From positions 1 to 64,000 of the forward strand of contig NZ_JAJALK010000007.1 in NCBI RefSeq assembly GCF_020523825.1: a DNA stretch of 64,000 nt. The letters are read 5' to 3'. The stretch is from Methylobacterium brachiatum (GTDB lineage: Bacteria > Pseudomonadota > Alphaproteobacteria > Rhizobiales > Beijerinckiaceae). The notes under the pieces are model-generated. The model was not told where the DNA came from, searched no databases, and saw only the letters and a list, made by a program, of their open reading frames with translations. Shown in pieces: positions 26,925-37,467 of this stretch (its first letter is position 1; the number at the start of each line of letters is the position of its first letter). Both the position numbers and the translations under genes were made by a program.

Positions 26925-27524
26925 CTACTCCTTCCCGGTTAGCCAAAACGTTTTGCGATCCTCAGACATGCTGGACGCACGAATGGCTTCTTCCCATGTC
27001 CTTGCCCGACCCGTCGTCGGTAGGTCGGAAGCCTTGAATGCCGCCGTCATGGGGCGGGGTCGCGAGTTCTCCAGGATGGCTTCGAACCATTCGATGGCGC
27101 ATCCGAGACAATCGGCACCCGCGCGCCTGAACCACGCCGGGATCGTCGAAGGGACAATCTGGCCAGTGCCGATATCTGACACGATCGACCGCGCGATGCC
27201 GAGCTTACCCGCGAAGGTACGCACATCGAGATGCTGTCGTTCGAGCGCCGCCCGGAGATCCGGAACCTCAGTCTTGTCTTCTCGCTCGGCCGCACGGCCT
27301 ACGGCAGCCTGGACCTTGGCAGCGTAGTCTCGTGATTGAGAATCCGTTTCCGTTGCGCCGCCATGATAGCCCAAATTGAGGATCTCAAGAGCTTCGGACC
27401 GAATTGCATCGGCGTACTGAGGGTAGGCCGAAGTCCAAGCGTCGATAACCTCGGGCGTGATCGCATCGACCGCTTCATGAAAGCGGACGAGCACGTCGTT
27501 CAATTGCTCGCTAGGATCGCTCAT
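26925..27524 (-). CDS. HTH (XRE-like) DNA-binding protein, 199 aa
   Basis: An HTH resembling XRE/lambda repressors lies at about 89-130: LRAALERQHLDVRTFAGKLG then IARSIVSDIGTGQIVP. The N-terminal part (YPQYADAIRSEALEIL) is like regions seen before HTHs in regulators paired with ImmA/IrrE proteases. The gene starts at ATG 27524, overlapping the sigma-factor stop (ATGA), and ends 3 bases before the fusion-protein start. The pairing with ImmA/IrrE suggests a repressor that the protease cleaves; this is inference from PprI-DdrO and ImmA-ImmR. Confidence 0.7.
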   Translation of the reverse strand: MSDPSEQLNDVLVRFHEAVDAITPEVIDAWTSAYPQYADAIRSEALEILNLGYHGGATETDSQSRDYAAKVQAAVGRAAEREDKTEVPDLRAALERQHLDVRTFAGKLGIARSIVSDIGTGQIVPSTIPAWFRRAGADCLGCAIEWFEAILENSRPRPMTAAFKASDLPTTGRARTWEEAIRASSMSEDRKTFWLTGKE

Positions 27525-28177
27525 GAGCTACGATCGAGCTCTTGCAGAATGCGCTGAGTGGCACGGTCGACCCAATCCTCCGCCGTTTTCGGCGTGATCC
27601 CCAACATCGACGAGATGCTCGATCCTTTCTTCGAGCTATACTTAAAACCCGATTGATGAAGCTGATATGCCAATCGGTGTTTGTCTGGAATCTGCTTGAG
27701 CACGGTAGCGATCACGGCTTGATCCTCCGGGCCCAAGGACGATCCATCTGATGGTTCGATCGGCTGATTGGCGGCATCGCACGGGGCAGGCTGTTCGATG
27801 TTCTGCCGTACCTTACGCCTGCGAATCTTGTCGATAAGACGGTGCCGCAGTTTGCCTCTGAAGGACTTTTCGAACCCGGCACCATCCGCGGATTGGAGAT
27901 CGAGAATGTCATCGATCATATTCTCGACGACGTCGGCCACCGGGTCGTAGCCGTCGTTCCATTGGCGAAACCCGAGCATCGCGTGCAGAATGCGATCAGC
28001 ACGTTCTGCGAGATGAAGGACCAACACGCCGCGCAGACGCTCATCACCGCGCGAATAGAGTTGGCGGCACGCGGCCACGATTTGCCGCGCGTCCTGGCCC
28101 GGCAAACCATTCTCGGCGACGATAGTCTTCCACTTTTCACGCAGTCGCTCCTGCGAGGCACCGATGCTGGCGTTCAT
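27521..28177 (-). CDS. ECF-like RNA polymerase sigma factor
   Basis: This 218-residue protein looks like a divergent sigma-70/ECF factor. A region 2-like helix set (ADVVENMIDDILDLQ, then GFEKSFRGKLRHRLIDKIRR) is followed by an acidic linker and a region 4-like HTH (LKQIPDKHRLAYQLHQ, then SISSMLGITPKTAEDWVDRATQRIL). ATG 28177 has GAGGG 5 bases upstream and was preferred to the frame extension to 28210. It heads the seven-gene operon and could direct its transcription. No anti-sigma with a membrane segment is adjacent; the next HTH protein may play that part. Confidence 0.65.
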   Translation of the reverse strand: MNASIGASQERLREKWKTIVAENGLPGQDARQIVAACRQLYSRGDERLRGVLVLHLAERADRILHAMLGFRQWNDGYDPVADVVENMIDDILDLQSADGAGFEKSFRGKLRHRLIDKIRRRKVRQNIEQPAPCDAANQPIEPSDGSSLGPEDQAVIATVLKQIPDKHRLAYQLHQSGFKYSSKKGSSISSMLGITPKTAEDWVDRATQRILQELDRSS

Positions 28178-28773
28178 ACGAGCCCTCGTCCTGCGAGAGC
28201 CTGCCCCCATAGCGAAAGGGCCGGCTGTAATCCGGTAATGCGGGCTAAAAAATTAGCATCGCAGCGGCAGAGCTTCGGTTGGATAACCCGAAGCGAGCGG
28301 CCCGAAACGCCGGCCATTACAAGGTGGTCTGGCGGGTTTTGTATCCCCCACGGTAGAACCGCGATTATGCTCCGCGGTCGTCGAGAGTCGGTCGTGCCGT
28401 TCGCGGATGCCTTTGGCGGTCTCATCCTTTTCGGTGGCCGAATCTTTTTAGCAGGCGACCCGGTAAGGCCGCCTGCGAGTTCGACTGACCGATCTTCCTT
28501 CCCACGGATCCGGACGGGGCCCGTCCGGACTTCGTCTGCGTGCTAGTCGTAGACCGCTCGGCGTAGACAGATGGTCAACATATGCCGTGATCGTAGCAAG
28601 GGTCACGTTTAGATCGACAGTCTTTGGTGATCGCCATGCTCTGCTTCGGACCGGCTCGAGCTTTGGTTCCCCAGGCCCATCTTACGCTTCACAGTCCGTC
28701 ACAAACTGGAAGCATATTCGCATGTACTGGTCGGACTTTGCTGCACGTCACAACTGAGTTTGCGGCGCGACGA
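28178..28773. other. Intergenic region, island/core junction
   Basis: No gene was found in about 600 bases between the ubiquitin-like operon and nrdJ. The stretch should hold the promoter of the operon and the right-hand island boundary. A strong palindrome at 28509-28529 is listed separately; no tRNA or obvious attachment site was recognised. Confidence 0.5.
28509..28529. repeat. 10-bp perfect inverted repeat
   Basis: TCCGGACGGG and CCCGTCCGGA face each other around one G, giving a very stable hairpin. No T tract follows, so a terminator is only one option; it lies between the operon promoter region and nrdJ. Confidence 0.5.
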
Positions 28774-31700
28774 TTACGAGCACCCCGTCGTGGACCCGCA
28801 GGTGTCGCATTTCAGGCAGGTGCCGTTGCGGACCAGCGTGAAGTTCGCGCATTCCGGGCAGGCCTCGCCGACATAGCCCTTCATCTTCGCCTCGGCGCGG
28901 CGGTCGGCGACGGTGCGCTCTGCCTTGGCGAAGGGGAGGGTGTCGGCGATGGTCTCGGCCTGAGCGGCGACCGCGGGCTGCGCCTTCAGCGCGGAAGTGC
29001 CGTGGATCGCGTGGACCGTCCCGCCGGCCGGGGCCGTCTGTCCGGTGCTCGGGGCTCCGACGCCGACCGCGCCGCCCGCCGGGCCGCCCTGGATCAGGGT
29101 GAGCCGGTCGGCCGAGCCGCGCAGCAGGCCGCGCGACACGATCGAGGAGGCCGGGGCGGGCTTGGGGCCCTCGCGGGTCGTGTCGGCCGTCTCGCCCCCG
29201 CCGATCACCGTGCCGCCGATCTCGGCGGGGCTGACATGGGCCAGGTCGGCGCGGCCGAGATACGACACCGCCAGCTCGCGGAACACGTAATCGAGGAGCG
29301 AGGTCGCGTTCTTGATCGCGTCGTTGCCCTGCACGAAGCCGGCCGGCTCGAACCGGGTGAAGGTGAAGGCCTCGACATATTCCTCGAGCGGCACGCCGTA
29401 CTGGAGGCCGAGCGAGATCGCGATGGCGAAGTTGTTCATCAGGCTCCGGAAGGTCGCGCCCTCCTTGTGCATGTCGATGAAGATCTCGCCGAGGCGGCCG
29501 TCGTCGTACTCGCCGGTGCGCAGGTAGACTTTGTGGCCGCCCACCACCGCCTTCTGGGTGTAGCCCTTGCGGCGGGCCGGCAGCTTCTCGCGGGAGCGGA
29601 TATGCTCGACCCGCTCGATCACCCGCTCGACGATCTTCTCGGCCACCTGGGCGGCGCGGGCGGCGGCCGGAGCCTGCAGCACCGCCTCCAGGGCGTCCTC
29701 GGCCTCGTCGTCCTCATCGGCGATCAGGGCGGCGTTGAGTGGCTGCGACAGCTTCGAGCCGTCGCGGTAGAGGGCGTTCGCCTTCAGCGCCAGGGTCCAG
29801 GACAGGCGGTAGGCCGCCTTGCAATCCTCGACGGTCGCGTCGTTGGGCATGTTGATCGTCTTGGAGATCGCGCCCGAGATGAACGGCTGGGCCGCCGCCA
29901 TCATGCGGATGTGGCTCTCCACCGAGAGGTAACGCTTACCGATGCGGCCGCACGGATTGGCGCAGTCGAAGACCGGATAATGCTCGGGCTTGAGGCCCGG
30001 CGCGCCCTCCAGCGTCATCGCCCCGCAGATATGGGTGTTGGCGACCTCGATGTCCTTTTTCGAGAAGCCGAGGAAGGGCAGCAGCTCGAAGGTCGGGTCC
30101 GAGAGCTTCTCCACCGGGACCTTGAGGGTCTGGGTCAGGAAGTCGTCGCCGAGCGTCCAGCGGTTGAAGACGAACTTGATGTCGAAGGCCGACTTCAGGC
30201 CCTTCTCCACCGCCGCGATCTTGTCGTCGGAAAAACCCTTGGCGCGCAGGGTGGTCGGATTGATCGCAGGCGCCTGGCCCATGGAGCCGTGGCCGACCGC
30301 GTAGGCCTCGATCTCGGCGATCTCGGATTCCCGGTAACCCAGCGCCCGCAGCGCGTCCGGTGCGGCCTGGTTGATGATCTTGAAGTAGCCGCCACCGGCC
30401 AGCTTCTTGAACTTCACCAGGGCGAAGTCGGGCTCGATGCCGGTCGTGTCGCAATCCATCACGAGGCCGATCGTGCCGGTGGGCGCGATGACGGTCGTCT
30501 GGGCGTTGCGGTAGCCGTGGGTCTCGCCGAGCTGGAGCGCCCGGTCCCAGGCCGCGCGGGCATGGGCGCCGAGATTGTCCTGCGGGATGTTGGCGTGGTC
30601 CAGCGGCACCGGGGCGATGCTCAGGAACTCGTAGCCTTCGGCCTCGCCATGGGCGGCGCGGCGGTGATTGCGGATCACCTTCAGCATCGCGTCGGCATTG
30701 TCGTCATAGGCCGGGAACGGCCCGAGCTCGGCCGCCATCTCGGCCGAGGTCGCATAGGCCACGCCGGTCATGATCGCGGTGAGGGCGCCGGCGAGGGCGC
30801 GGCCCTCATGCGAGTCATAGGGGAGGCCCATGGTCATCAGCAGGCCGCCGATATTGGCGTAGCCGAGGCCCAGCGTCCGGTAGCGGTAGGACAGCTCGGC
30901 GATCTCCTTGGACGGGAACTGCGCCATCATCACGGAGATCTCGAGCACCACCGTCCAGAGGCGGTTCAGGTGCTCGAACGCCTCGACGTCGAAGCGCTTG
31001 GTCTGCCGGTCGTACATCGTCAGCAGGTTGGCCGAGGCCAGGTTGCAGGCGGTGTCGTCCAGGAACATGTACTCGGAGCACGGGTTCGAGGCCCGGATCC
31101 GGCCGCCCGACGGGCAGGTGTGCCAGTCGTTCATCGTGGTGTTGAAGTGCAGGCCCGGATCAGCCGAGGCCCAGGCGGCCTCGCCGATCTTCTCCCACAG
31201 GTCCCGCGCCTTGAGGGTCTTGGCAGTCTTGCCGGTGGTGCGCTGGGTGAGGTGCCAGTCGGCGTCGGCGTCCACCGCGCGCAGGAAGTCGTCGGTCAGC
31301 GAGACGGAGTTGTTCGAGTTCTGGCCGGCGACCGTGAGGTAGGCCTCGGAATCCCAGTCGGTGTCGTAGACGGGGAAGTCGATCTTGGTGAAGCCCTGGC
31401 GGGCGAACTGGACGACGCGCTTGATGTAGGCGTCCGGCACGGAGGCCTTGCGGGCGGCCTTGATCTCGCGCTTCAGCGCCGGGTTGCGCTCGGGATCGAA
31501 GCAGGCGTCGCCCTCGGCCTCGCACTGGGTGCAGGCCTTCATGACCAGGCCGAGATGCTTGGAGACGACCTTGGAGCCGGTCACCAGGGCGGCGACCTTC
31601 TGCTCCTCCTTCACCTTCCAGTCGATGAACGCCTCGATATCCGGGTGGTCGATATCGACGATCACCATCTTGGCCGCGCGGCGGGTGGTGCCGCCGGACT

Positions 31701-32505
31701 TGATCGCGCCGGCCGCCCGGTCGCCGATCTTCAGGAAGCTCATCAGGCCGGACGACTTGCCGCCGCCGCCAAGCTTCTCGTTCTCGCCGCGCAGCGCCGA
31801 GAAGTTCGATCCGGTGCCCGAGCCGTACTTGAACAGGCGCGCCTCGCGGACCCACAGGTCCATGATGCCGCCCTCGTTGACGAGGTCGTCCTGGACGCCC
31901 TGGATGAAGCAGGCATGCGGCTGCGGATGCTCGTAGCTCGAGGCCGAGCGGGTCAGCTCACCGGTGCGGTAATCGCAGTAGAAATGGCCCTGGCTCGGGC
32001 CGTCGATCCCGTAGGCCCAGTGCAGGCCGGTGTTGAACCATTGCGGCGAGTTCGGCGCCACCATCTGCTTGGCGAGCATGTAGCGCAGCTCGTCGAAGAA
32101 GGCCGAGGCGTCCTCCTCGGAGGAGAAGTAGCGGCCCTTCCAGCCCCAGTAGGTCCAGCAGCCGGCGAGCCGGTCGAACACCTGCGTGGCCGAGGATTCC
32201 GAGCCGATCCGCTCCTCCTCGGGGAGTTCGGCCAGCGCGGCCTCGTCGGCGACCGAGCGCCAGAGGAAGGACGGGACGTCGTTCTCCTCGACCTTCTTCA
32301 GGCGGGCGGGCACGCCGGCCTTGCGGAAATACTTCTGGGCCAGCACGTCGCTGGCGACCTGGCTCCAGCTCTCGGGGACGTCGATGCCGTCGAGGCGGAA
32401 CACCACCGAGCCGTCGGGATTGCGGATCTCGCTCAGGGCCTTGCGGAACGGAATGCCGGTGTAAGGCGACTGTCCGGCCGTGGTGTAGCGACGCTCGAAC
32501 CGCAT
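28774..32505 (-). CDS. nrdJ: Vitamin B12-dependent ribonucleotide reductase (class II)
   Basis: NrdJ reduces ribonucleotides to deoxyribonucleotides using adenosylcobalamin. The 1243-residue protein starts at ATG 32505, with GGGAGAGG 8 bases upstream. It carries the [18 protein letters not shown] substrate-site region, glycine-rich barrel segments and a C-terminal cysteine tail (CPEC, then [13 protein letters not shown]) typical of the long NrdJ form. It is the first core gene to the right of the accessory island. Confidence 0.95.
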   Translation of the reverse strand: MRFERRYTTAGQSPYTGIPFRKALSEIRNPDGSVVFRLDGIDVPESWSQVASDVLAQKYFRKAGVPARLKKVEENDVPSFLWRSVADEAALAELPEEERIGSESSATQVFDRLAGCWTYWGWKGRYFSSEEDASAFFDELRYMLAKQMVAPNSPQWFNTGLHWAYGIDGPSQGHFYCDYRTGELTRSASSYEHPQPHACFIQGVQDDLVNEGGIMDLWVREARLFKYGSGTGSNFSALRGENEKLGGGGKSSGLMSFLKIGDRAAGAIKSGGTTRRAAKMVIVDIDHPDIEAFIDWKVKEEQKVAALVTGSKVVSKHLGLVMKACTQCEAEGDACFDPERNPALKREIKAARKASVPDAYIKRVVQFARQGFTKIDFPVYDTDWDSEAYLTVAGQNSNNSVSLTDDFLRAVDADADWHLTQRTTGKTAKTLKARDLWEKIGEAAWASADPGLHFNTTMNDWHTCPSGGRIRASNPCSEYMFLDDTACNLASANLLTMYDRQTKRFDVEAFEHLNRLWTVVLEISVMMAQFPSKEIAELSYRYRTLGLGYANIGGLLMTMGLPYDSHEGRALAGALTAIMTGVAYATSAEMAAELGPFPAYDDNADAMLKVIRNHRRAAHGEAEGYEFLSIAPVPLDHANIPQDNLGAHARAAWDRALQLGETHGYRNAQTTVIAPTGTIGLVMDCDTTGIEPDFALVKFKKLAGGGYFKIINQAAPDALRALGYRESEIAEIEAYAVGHGSMGQAPAINPTTLRAKGFSDDKIAAVEKGLKSAFDIKFVFNRWTLGDDFLTQTLKVPVEKLSDPTFELLPFLGFSKKDIEVANTHICGAMTLEGAPGLKPEHYPVFDCANPCGRIGKRYLSVESHIRMMAAAQPFISGAISKTINMPNDATVEDCKAAYRLSWTLALKANALYRDGSKLSQPLNAALIADEDDEAEDALEAVLQAPAAARAAQVAEKIVERVIERVEHIRSREKLPARRKGYTQKAVVGGHKVYLRTGEYDDGRLGEIFIDMHKEGATFRSLMNNFAIAISLGLQYGVPLEEYVEAFTFTRFEPAGFVQGNDAIKNATSLLDYVFRELAVSYLGRADLAHVSPAEIGGTVIGGGETADTTREGPKPAPASSIVSRGLLRGSADRLTLIQGGPAGGAVGVGAPSTGQTAPAGGTVHAIHGTSALKAQPAVAAQAETIADTLPFAKAERTVADRRAEAKMKGYVGEACPECANFTLVRNGTCLKCDTCGSTTGCS

Positions 32506-32524
32506 GAAACACACCTCTCCCGTC

Positions 32525-32540
32525 GGGACACGTGTGTCCC
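32525..32540. promoter_or_regulatory. Short hairpin upstream of nrdJ
   Basis: GGGACAC-GT-GTGTCCC lies 20 bases before the nrdJ start and could act at RNA or DNA level. The wider spacer (32506-33019, 514 bases) holds no gene, and neither a cobalamin riboswitch nor a clear NrdR box was recognised in it. Confidence 0.35.
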
Positions 32541-33019
32541 GGCCCCGCTGAACGCGGAGTCGATGCCCAATAAGGGGGTCGCGTTCACCCGCGCCCGGAA
32601 GCCGGGCGCGTGGCGAATCTGCGAAGATGATTCAGGGACGGTCGAACCTGCCGAAACGCACCACAGGGGCGGCGCGACCGATGCAGGGACATTACCGCCG
32701 CCATCGCTCTCACGTCAACAAGTGGTGTGCGGCCGGCCGGTTCCCCGCTAGATGTTGTGCTGGCAACCAAAAGTCTGTGGATATCCCGGCCACCCCGGAT
32801 AAGTGCCCTTCCGGCATTCGGGATTCGGATCGGAAAAATTTTCAATCCACACCCTTAAGTAGAGGCACCTCCGGGCGGCCCGCGAATACGCCGCAGATGG
32901 CCGAACCGGGCGTTGCCGCGCAGCGACAGTTGGGCCGAAGCGCTGGACTCGCGGGCGCGCGCTCACCATAACGGCGCCACGAAGCGCCCGTGCGGCGCGG
33001 CTTGATACCGGGACCGGCG

Positions 33020-33436
33020 ATGGCGCTGAAGGACACTTTGCTGCGCGTCTTCACGTGGTGGAACGGCCAGACCGTCTCGCTGGCGCTCCAGACCGCGCGC
33101 TCCGGCATCTTCGTCGGCGAGGACGAGCTCGGGAACAAGTATTACAAGGCGGAAGGCGCGCTGATCGACCGCTCGGTCGGCTCGGAGCGCCGCTGGGTCA
33201 TCTATAACGGCTACGCCGACGCCTCGAAGGTGCCGCCCGGCTGGCGCGCCTGGCTGTGCCACAACGTCGACCTCGCCCCGAGCGAGGAGGATTACACGCC
33301 GCGCCCCTGGCAGAAGCCGCATGTCGAGAACCAGACCGGGACGCCGAACGCGTACCGGCCGCAGGGTTCGCAGCTCTCCTGGGGGTCCCGCCCGGCCGCG
33401 ACCGGCGATTACGTGTCCTGGACGCCGGGCGAGTAA
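33020..33436 (+). CDS. NADH:ubiquinone oxidoreductase subunit NDUFA12
   Basis: This 138-residue homologue of the complex I accessory subunit NDUFA12 (B17.2) is found in alphaproteobacteria. Typical elements are LKDTLLRVFTWWNG, GNKYYKAEG, RRWVIYNGYADASKVPPGWRAWL and PWQKPHVENQTGTPNAYRPQG. ATG 33020 was preferred to an upstream codon because the domain starts there. Confidence 0.92.
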   Translation: MALKDTLLRVFTWWNGQTVSLALQTARSGIFVGEDELGNKYYKAEGALIDRSVGSERRWVIYNGYADASKVPPGWRAWLCHNVDLAPSEEDYTPRPWQKPHVENQTGTPNAYRPQGSQLSWGSRPAATGDYVSWTPGE

Positions 33437-33593
33437 GCCTCCTCGGCCGGCGGTGCCCGGACGCCCTTTTGCCGCCACCGTTCCGGTGTTCTGGTAGGCG
33501 ATCCGATCCGACCGCCGCGCCCGTGACGGCGCGACCGGCCTCCCTCTAGCGTCGCGTTCCGGATCCGGGACGCGGTTCTGGGGTCCTTGTTTC

Positions 33594-33639
33594 GCATCGT
33601 CGTCGTCCGAAGGCCGGCCGCCGCCGTTCGGGACGATGC
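33594..33639. repeat. 46-bp palindromic intergenic repeat, copy 1
   Basis: GCATCGTC (33594-33601) and GACGATGC (33632-33639) flank a GC-rich hairpin. The same 46-base layout recurs at 37468-37513, so this is a dispersed REP-like element. Confidence 0.65.
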
Positions 33640-33655
33640 TTTAGGGGTCCGAGCC

Positions 33656-34315
33656 TTGAGCCGCACCAAAGCCCTCGCACGCCCCGTCCTGACGGCCGCC
33701 GCCCTGGCGCTCGGCCTCTGTGCCGGCCCGGCCGCCGCCGACAAGATCAAGAACCCGACCGCGGTCTTCTCCGGCCTCGACAAGATCACCGGCCGCATCG
33801 TGTCCTTCGAGGTCGCGGTGGACGAGACCGTGCAGTTCGGCTCGCTGCAGATGACCCCGCGGGTCTGCTACACCCGGCCGCCGACCGAGAGCGCCAAGAC
33901 CACGGCGTTCCTCGAGGTCGACGAGGTCACCCTCGACAACAAGTATCGCCGCATCTTCACCGGCTGGATGTTCGCGTCGAGCCCGGGCCTGCACGCGATC
34001 GAGCATCCGATCTACGACGTCTGGCTGGTCGACTGCAAAGGCGGCAGCGACGTGATCGCCGAGGCGAAGGAGCAGGAGGACGTGCCGGCGGTGGCCGCCA
34101 AGCCGGAGCGGACGAAGCGCGCCGGCCGGGATTCGACTAAGACCGCCCAGCAGCTCAATGCCGCCGGCCAGGTCGATGTCGAGGCGCCGCGCGGCGTGCC
34201 GGTGCAGCCGCGCCAGAAGCCCTCGCGCAAATTCTTTCCGTCGAACGAAGGCCCGGCTCCGGCCCCGCCGGCTCCGCCGCAGCCGCAGAACCTGTTCGAC
34301 GCGATCTTCCGCTAG
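33656..34315 (+). CDS. DUF2155 secreted protein
   Basis: This 219-residue DUF2155 protein occurs in alphaproteobacteria. A signal peptide ([18 protein letters not shown]) is followed by [61 protein letters not shown] and a Pro-rich C-terminus. TTG 33656 gives a normal signal peptide; the frame is open further upstream into a palindromic repeat. Its stop overlaps that of convergent aat (CTAG). Confidence 0.85.
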   Translation: MSRTKALARPVLTAAALALGLCAGPAAADKIKNPTAVFSGLDKITGRIVSFEVAVDETVQFGSLQMTPRVCYTRPPTESAKTTAFLEVDEVTLDNKYRRIFTGWMFASSPGLHAIEHPIYDVWLVDCKGGSDVIAEAKEQEDVPAVAAKPERTKRAGRDSTKTAQQLNAAGQVDVEAPRGVPVQPRQKPSRKFFPSNEGPAPAPPAPPQPQNLFDAIFR

Positions 34316-34992
34316 GTCTCGACGGCGCCGAGAGCCGCCAGCACCTGCGCGCCCGGCACGGAGCCGTCGCAGGGCCAGACGTTCCAATCCGCGCCCTGAT
34401 CGAGGGCCGCCGCCAGCCGCCGCTTGTAGATGTGCCGGGGCAGCTCCTCGGCGCCGAATTGCGTGAGATGGTCGGTCACGAACTGCGTGTCGGCGAGCCG
34501 GTAGCCGCCGGCGCGCAGGCGGCCCATCAGGTGGACGAGAGCGACCTTCGAGGCGTCGCGCACCTCGTGAAACATGCTCTCGCCGAAGAAGGCCGCGCCC
34601 AAAGAGACGCCGTAGAGGCCGCCGACCAGGCGCCGCTCCGTCCCCGCATAGACCTCCACCGTATGGACGTGGCCGAGGTCGAACAGCGCGCCGTAGAGCT
34701 CGCGGATGCGGCCGTTGATCCAGGTCTTCTCGCTGTCCCGGCGCGGGGCGGCGCAGCCGGTGATCACCCCGTGGAAATCGGTGTCGCAGCGGACCTCGAA
34801 CTGGTCGGAGCGCACCGTCCGGGCGAGGCGCCGGGACACCCGGAACCCGTCGAGGGGGAGGACGCCGCGCGCCCGCGGCTCGACCCAGTACAGGGTCGGG
34901 TCGCTCGCATCCTCGGCCATCGGGAAGATGCCCGCCGCGTAGGCCTTGAGCAGGATCTCGGGGGTGATGTCCACGCGGGTCGGATCGTGCAT
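34312..34992 (-). CDS. aat: Leucyl/phenylalanyl-tRNA-protein transferase
   Basis: Aat adds Leu or Phe to N-terminal Arg or Lys of proteins and marks them for ClpAP degradation. The 226-residue protein shows the family's [60 protein letters not shown] and [22 protein letters not shown] 34992 ([18 protein letters not shown]) is the natural start. Confidence 0.93.
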   Translation of the reverse strand: MHDPTRVDITPEILLKAYAAGIFPMAEDASDPTLYWVEPRARGVLPLDGFRVSRRLARTVRSDQFEVRCDTDFHGVITGCAAPRRDSEKTWINGRIRELYGALFDLGHVHTVEVYAGTERRLVGGLYGVSLGAAFFGESMFHEVRDASKVALVHLMGRLRAGGYRLADTQFVTDHLTQFGAEELPRHIYKRRLAAALDQGADWNVWPCDGSVPGAQVLAALGAVET

Positions 34993-35122
34993 GAGGCGAG
35001 TGTCGCGCGGGGCCGGTCCAAATGCCAGAGCCGGCACCGGCTGCGATCGCCGCAAGCCCAATTTCGAAGTTGGATTGAAGACACGATCGCGGTCGGAATG
35101 CGGATGTCCCGAACACACCCCG

Positions 35123-35188
35123 CATCCTGAGGTGCGCGCGCAGCGAGCCTCGAAGAAGGCCTCCGCTTCGCTTCGTCGCCGCAGGATG
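35123..35188. repeat. Palindromic intergenic repeat
   Basis: CATCCTG (35123-35129) and CAGGATG (35182-35188) bracket a GC-rich stretch. Related sequence occurs near 51640-51755 and 58128-58240. It lies between aat and accC. Confidence 0.5.
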
Positions 35189-35241
35189 AGGGCCAGGGTC
35201 GGAAGGGCCGGTCGCGAACGGGTTCCCGTCTATCGCTGGCC

Positions 35242-36594
35242 TCAGACCTTCATCCCGCCATCGTCCAAAAAGTGCTCGAGCCAGTGGATGTCGTAGAGGC
35301 CGTTCTGGACGTCCGGGTTGCGGACGAGGGTCCGGAACAGCGGCAGGGTGGTGTCGATGCCGTCGATCACGAACTCGTCCAGCGCCCGGCGCAGGCGCAT
35401 CAGGCACTCGTTGCGGGTGCGCCCGTGGACGATCAGCTTGCCGATCAGCGAGTCGTAATGCGGCGGGATGCGGTAGCCCTGGAAGGCCGCCGAATCGACC
35501 CGGACGCCGAGGCCGCCGGGGGTGTGGTAATGGGTGATCTGGCCGGGGGAGGGCCGGAAGGTCTCCGGGTGCTCGGCGTTGATCCGGCACTCGATGGCGT
35601 GACCCTCGACCTTGATGTCGGATTGCGAGACCGAGAGCGGGCCGCCCGAGGCGACTTGGATCTGCTCGATCACCAGATCGATCCCGGTGATCATCTCGGT
35701 CACCGGATGCTCGACCTGGATGCGGGTGTTCATCTCGATGAAGTAGAACCGCCCGTCCTCGTACAGGAACTCGACGGTGCCGGCGCCGAGATAGCCCAGC
35801 TCCTTCATGGCATTGGCGCAGATGCCGCCGATCTCGGCGCGCATCGACTCGTTGAGCGCCGGCGAGCCGCCTTCCTCCCAGACCTTCTGGTGGCGGCGCT
35901 GCAGGGAGCAGTCGCGCTCGGCCAGATGGACCGCGCCGCCGCGGCCGTCGCCGAGCACCTGCACCTCGATGTGCCGGGGCTTCTCGAGGTATTTCTCCAG
36001 ATAGACCGCGTCGTCGCCGAAGGCGGCCTTGGCCTCGGAGCGGGCCATGCCGATCGCCTGCTCCAGCTCGGCCTCGCTGCGGGCGACCTTCATGCCGCGA
36101 CCGCCGCCGCCCGCCGCCGCCTTGACCAGGACGGGGTAGCCGATCTCGGCGGCCACGCGCTTGGCCTCGTCGGCATCCTCGACGCCGCCCTCCGAGCCGG
36201 GCACGCAGGGGATGCCGAGCTTCACCGCCGTGCGCTTGGCCTCGATCTTGTCGCCCATGGTGCGGATATGCTGCGCCTTGGGGCCGATGAAGCCGATCTG
36301 GTGATGCGCCAGAACCTCGGCGAACCGGGCGTTCTCCGACAGGAAGCCGTAGCCCGGATGCACCGCATCCGCCCCGGTGATCTCGCAGGCCGCGATGATC
36401 GACGGGATGTTGAGGTAGCTGTCCCGGGCCGAGGGCGGCCCGATGCAGACGCTCTCGTCAGCGAGCCGGACATGCATGGCGTCCGCGTCGGCGGTGGAAT
36501 GAACCGCCACGGTGGCGATCCCGAGTTCCTTCGCCGCCCGCAGGATGCGCAGGGCGATCTCGCCGCGGTTCGCGATCAGGATCTTGTCGAACAT
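35242..36594 (-). CDS. accC: Acetyl-CoA carboxylase, biotin carboxylase subunit
   Basis: AccC carboxylates the biotin on AccB, the first step of fatty acid synthesis. The 450-residue ATP-grasp enzyme has [33 protein letters not shown] (ATP loop), [10 protein letters not shown] and [20 protein letters not shown]. It follows accB on the same strand after a 262-base gap. Confidence 0.96.
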   Translation of the reverse strand: MFDKILIANRGEIALRILRAAKELGIATVAVHSTADADAMHVRLADESVCIGPPSARDSYLNIPSIIAACEITGADAVHPGYGFLSENARFAEVLAHHQIGFIGPKAQHIRTMGDKIEAKRTAVKLGIPCVPGSEGGVEDADEAKRVAAEIGYPVLVKAAAGGGGRGMKVARSEAELEQAIGMARSEAKAAFGDDAVYLEKYLEKPRHIEVQVLGDGRGGAVHLAERDCSLQRRHQKVWEEGGSPALNESMRAEIGGICANAMKELGYLGAGTVEFLYEDGRFYFIEMNTRIQVEHPVTEMITGIDLVIEQIQVASGGPLSVSQSDIKVEGHAIECRINAEHPETFRPSPGQITHYHTPGGLGVRVDSAAFQGYRIPPHYDSLIGKLIVHGRTRNECLMRLRRALDEFVIDGIDTTLPLFRTLVRNPDVQNGLYDIHWLEHFLDDGGMKV

Positions 36595-36856
36595 CGAACC
36601 CTTAGAGCGTCCAGGCGATCCGACGGGACCGCGCAGGATGATCTATCCTCTTGTTGCGCGGCGTTTTCCAGGCCCGAAGCGGCAGCCGGTCCGGCGGAAG
36701 ACGCCCAAAACACCCTGCGCCGGGGCGATCACCGCCTCGGCGCGGGACGCGGACCGAAGCGCGCGGAAGATGCACCGCCCGGCACGTCGCGAAAAGCTCT
36801 GTCGCCGCATCCTCCTCGCCCGCGCGCCGGCCGGAGCCGGCCGCCGGGACGATGCG

Positions 36857-37327
36857 TCAGGAGATGACCAGCAGCGCCTCGCCGTACTCGACCGGCTGGC
36901 CGTCCTCAACGAAGATCGCCGTGACCGTGCCGGCGCGGGGCGCCACGATCTCGTTGAAGGTCTTCATCGCCTCGATGAGAAGCAGCTTGTCGCCGACCTC
37001 GACCTTCGAGCCGACCTCGATGAACGCCTTGGCCTCGGGGGAGGGGCGCAGATAGGCGGTGCCGACCATCGGCGACGGCACGGAGCCGGGATGCGCGCGG
37101 GCCGGCTCGGCCGGCGCCAGGGCGCCGGTGGGCGGCGCCACCGGGGGCGGCGCGAGGGCAGCAGCCGGGGCAGGGCCCGCGACCTGGACGTTCACGGGTT
37201 CGAGCCGCCGCACCACGCGGATGCGCAGGTCGCCCTTCTCGACCTCGATCTCGGACAGGCCGGTCTCGGTGACGAGGTTGGCGAGTTCGCGCACGAGCTC
37301 GGGGTCGATGGGATCGTTCTTGGGCAT
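36857..37327 (-). CDS. accB: Acetyl-CoA carboxylase, biotin carboxyl carrier protein
   Basis: AccB carries biotin. The 156-residue protein ends in the biotinyl domain with EAMKT (biotinylated Lys) after a Pro/Ala-rich linker. The N-terminal part ([19 protein letters not shown]) is typical. ATG 37327 ([11 protein letters not shown]) is behind GAAGG; an upstream ATG at 37384 would add 19 unrelated residues. Confidence 0.95.
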   Translation of the reverse strand: MPKNDPIDPELVRELANLVTETGLSEIEVEKGDLRIRVVRRLEPVNVQVAGPAPAAALAPPPVAPPTGALAPAEPARAHPGSVPSPMVGTAYLRPSPEAKAFIEVGSKVEVGDKLLLIEAMKTFNEIVAPRAGTVTAIFVEDGQPVEYGEALLVIS

Positions 37328-37467
37328 CCGGCCTTCTTCGTATCGCGCCGCGGCGGTCGGTTCATCCGGCATGCGCGCTGGCACTCGATCACAGCCTCAT
37401 GGCTGGCGGCTCTTAGCGCATCGTTCCGGGGATCGGAACCGGCTCGATGCGCTAGAACTTTGGATTT

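Noticed and set aside
28178..28773. tRNA gene or att site at the island edge
   Set aside because: No tRNA-like fold and no direct repeat matching the left side was recognised by eye.
28624..32751. Open frame of 1375 codons on the plus strand
   Set aside because: It is antisense to nrdJ and is a product of GC-rich codon bias; its translation is low-complexity and nrdJ is unmistakable.
32506..33019. Cobalamin riboswitch, NrdR boxes or a DnaA box upstream of nrdJ
   Set aside because: No B12-box pattern or clear NrdR consensus was found. TGTGGATAT at 32776-32784 is one mismatch from a DnaA box, which occurs by chance.
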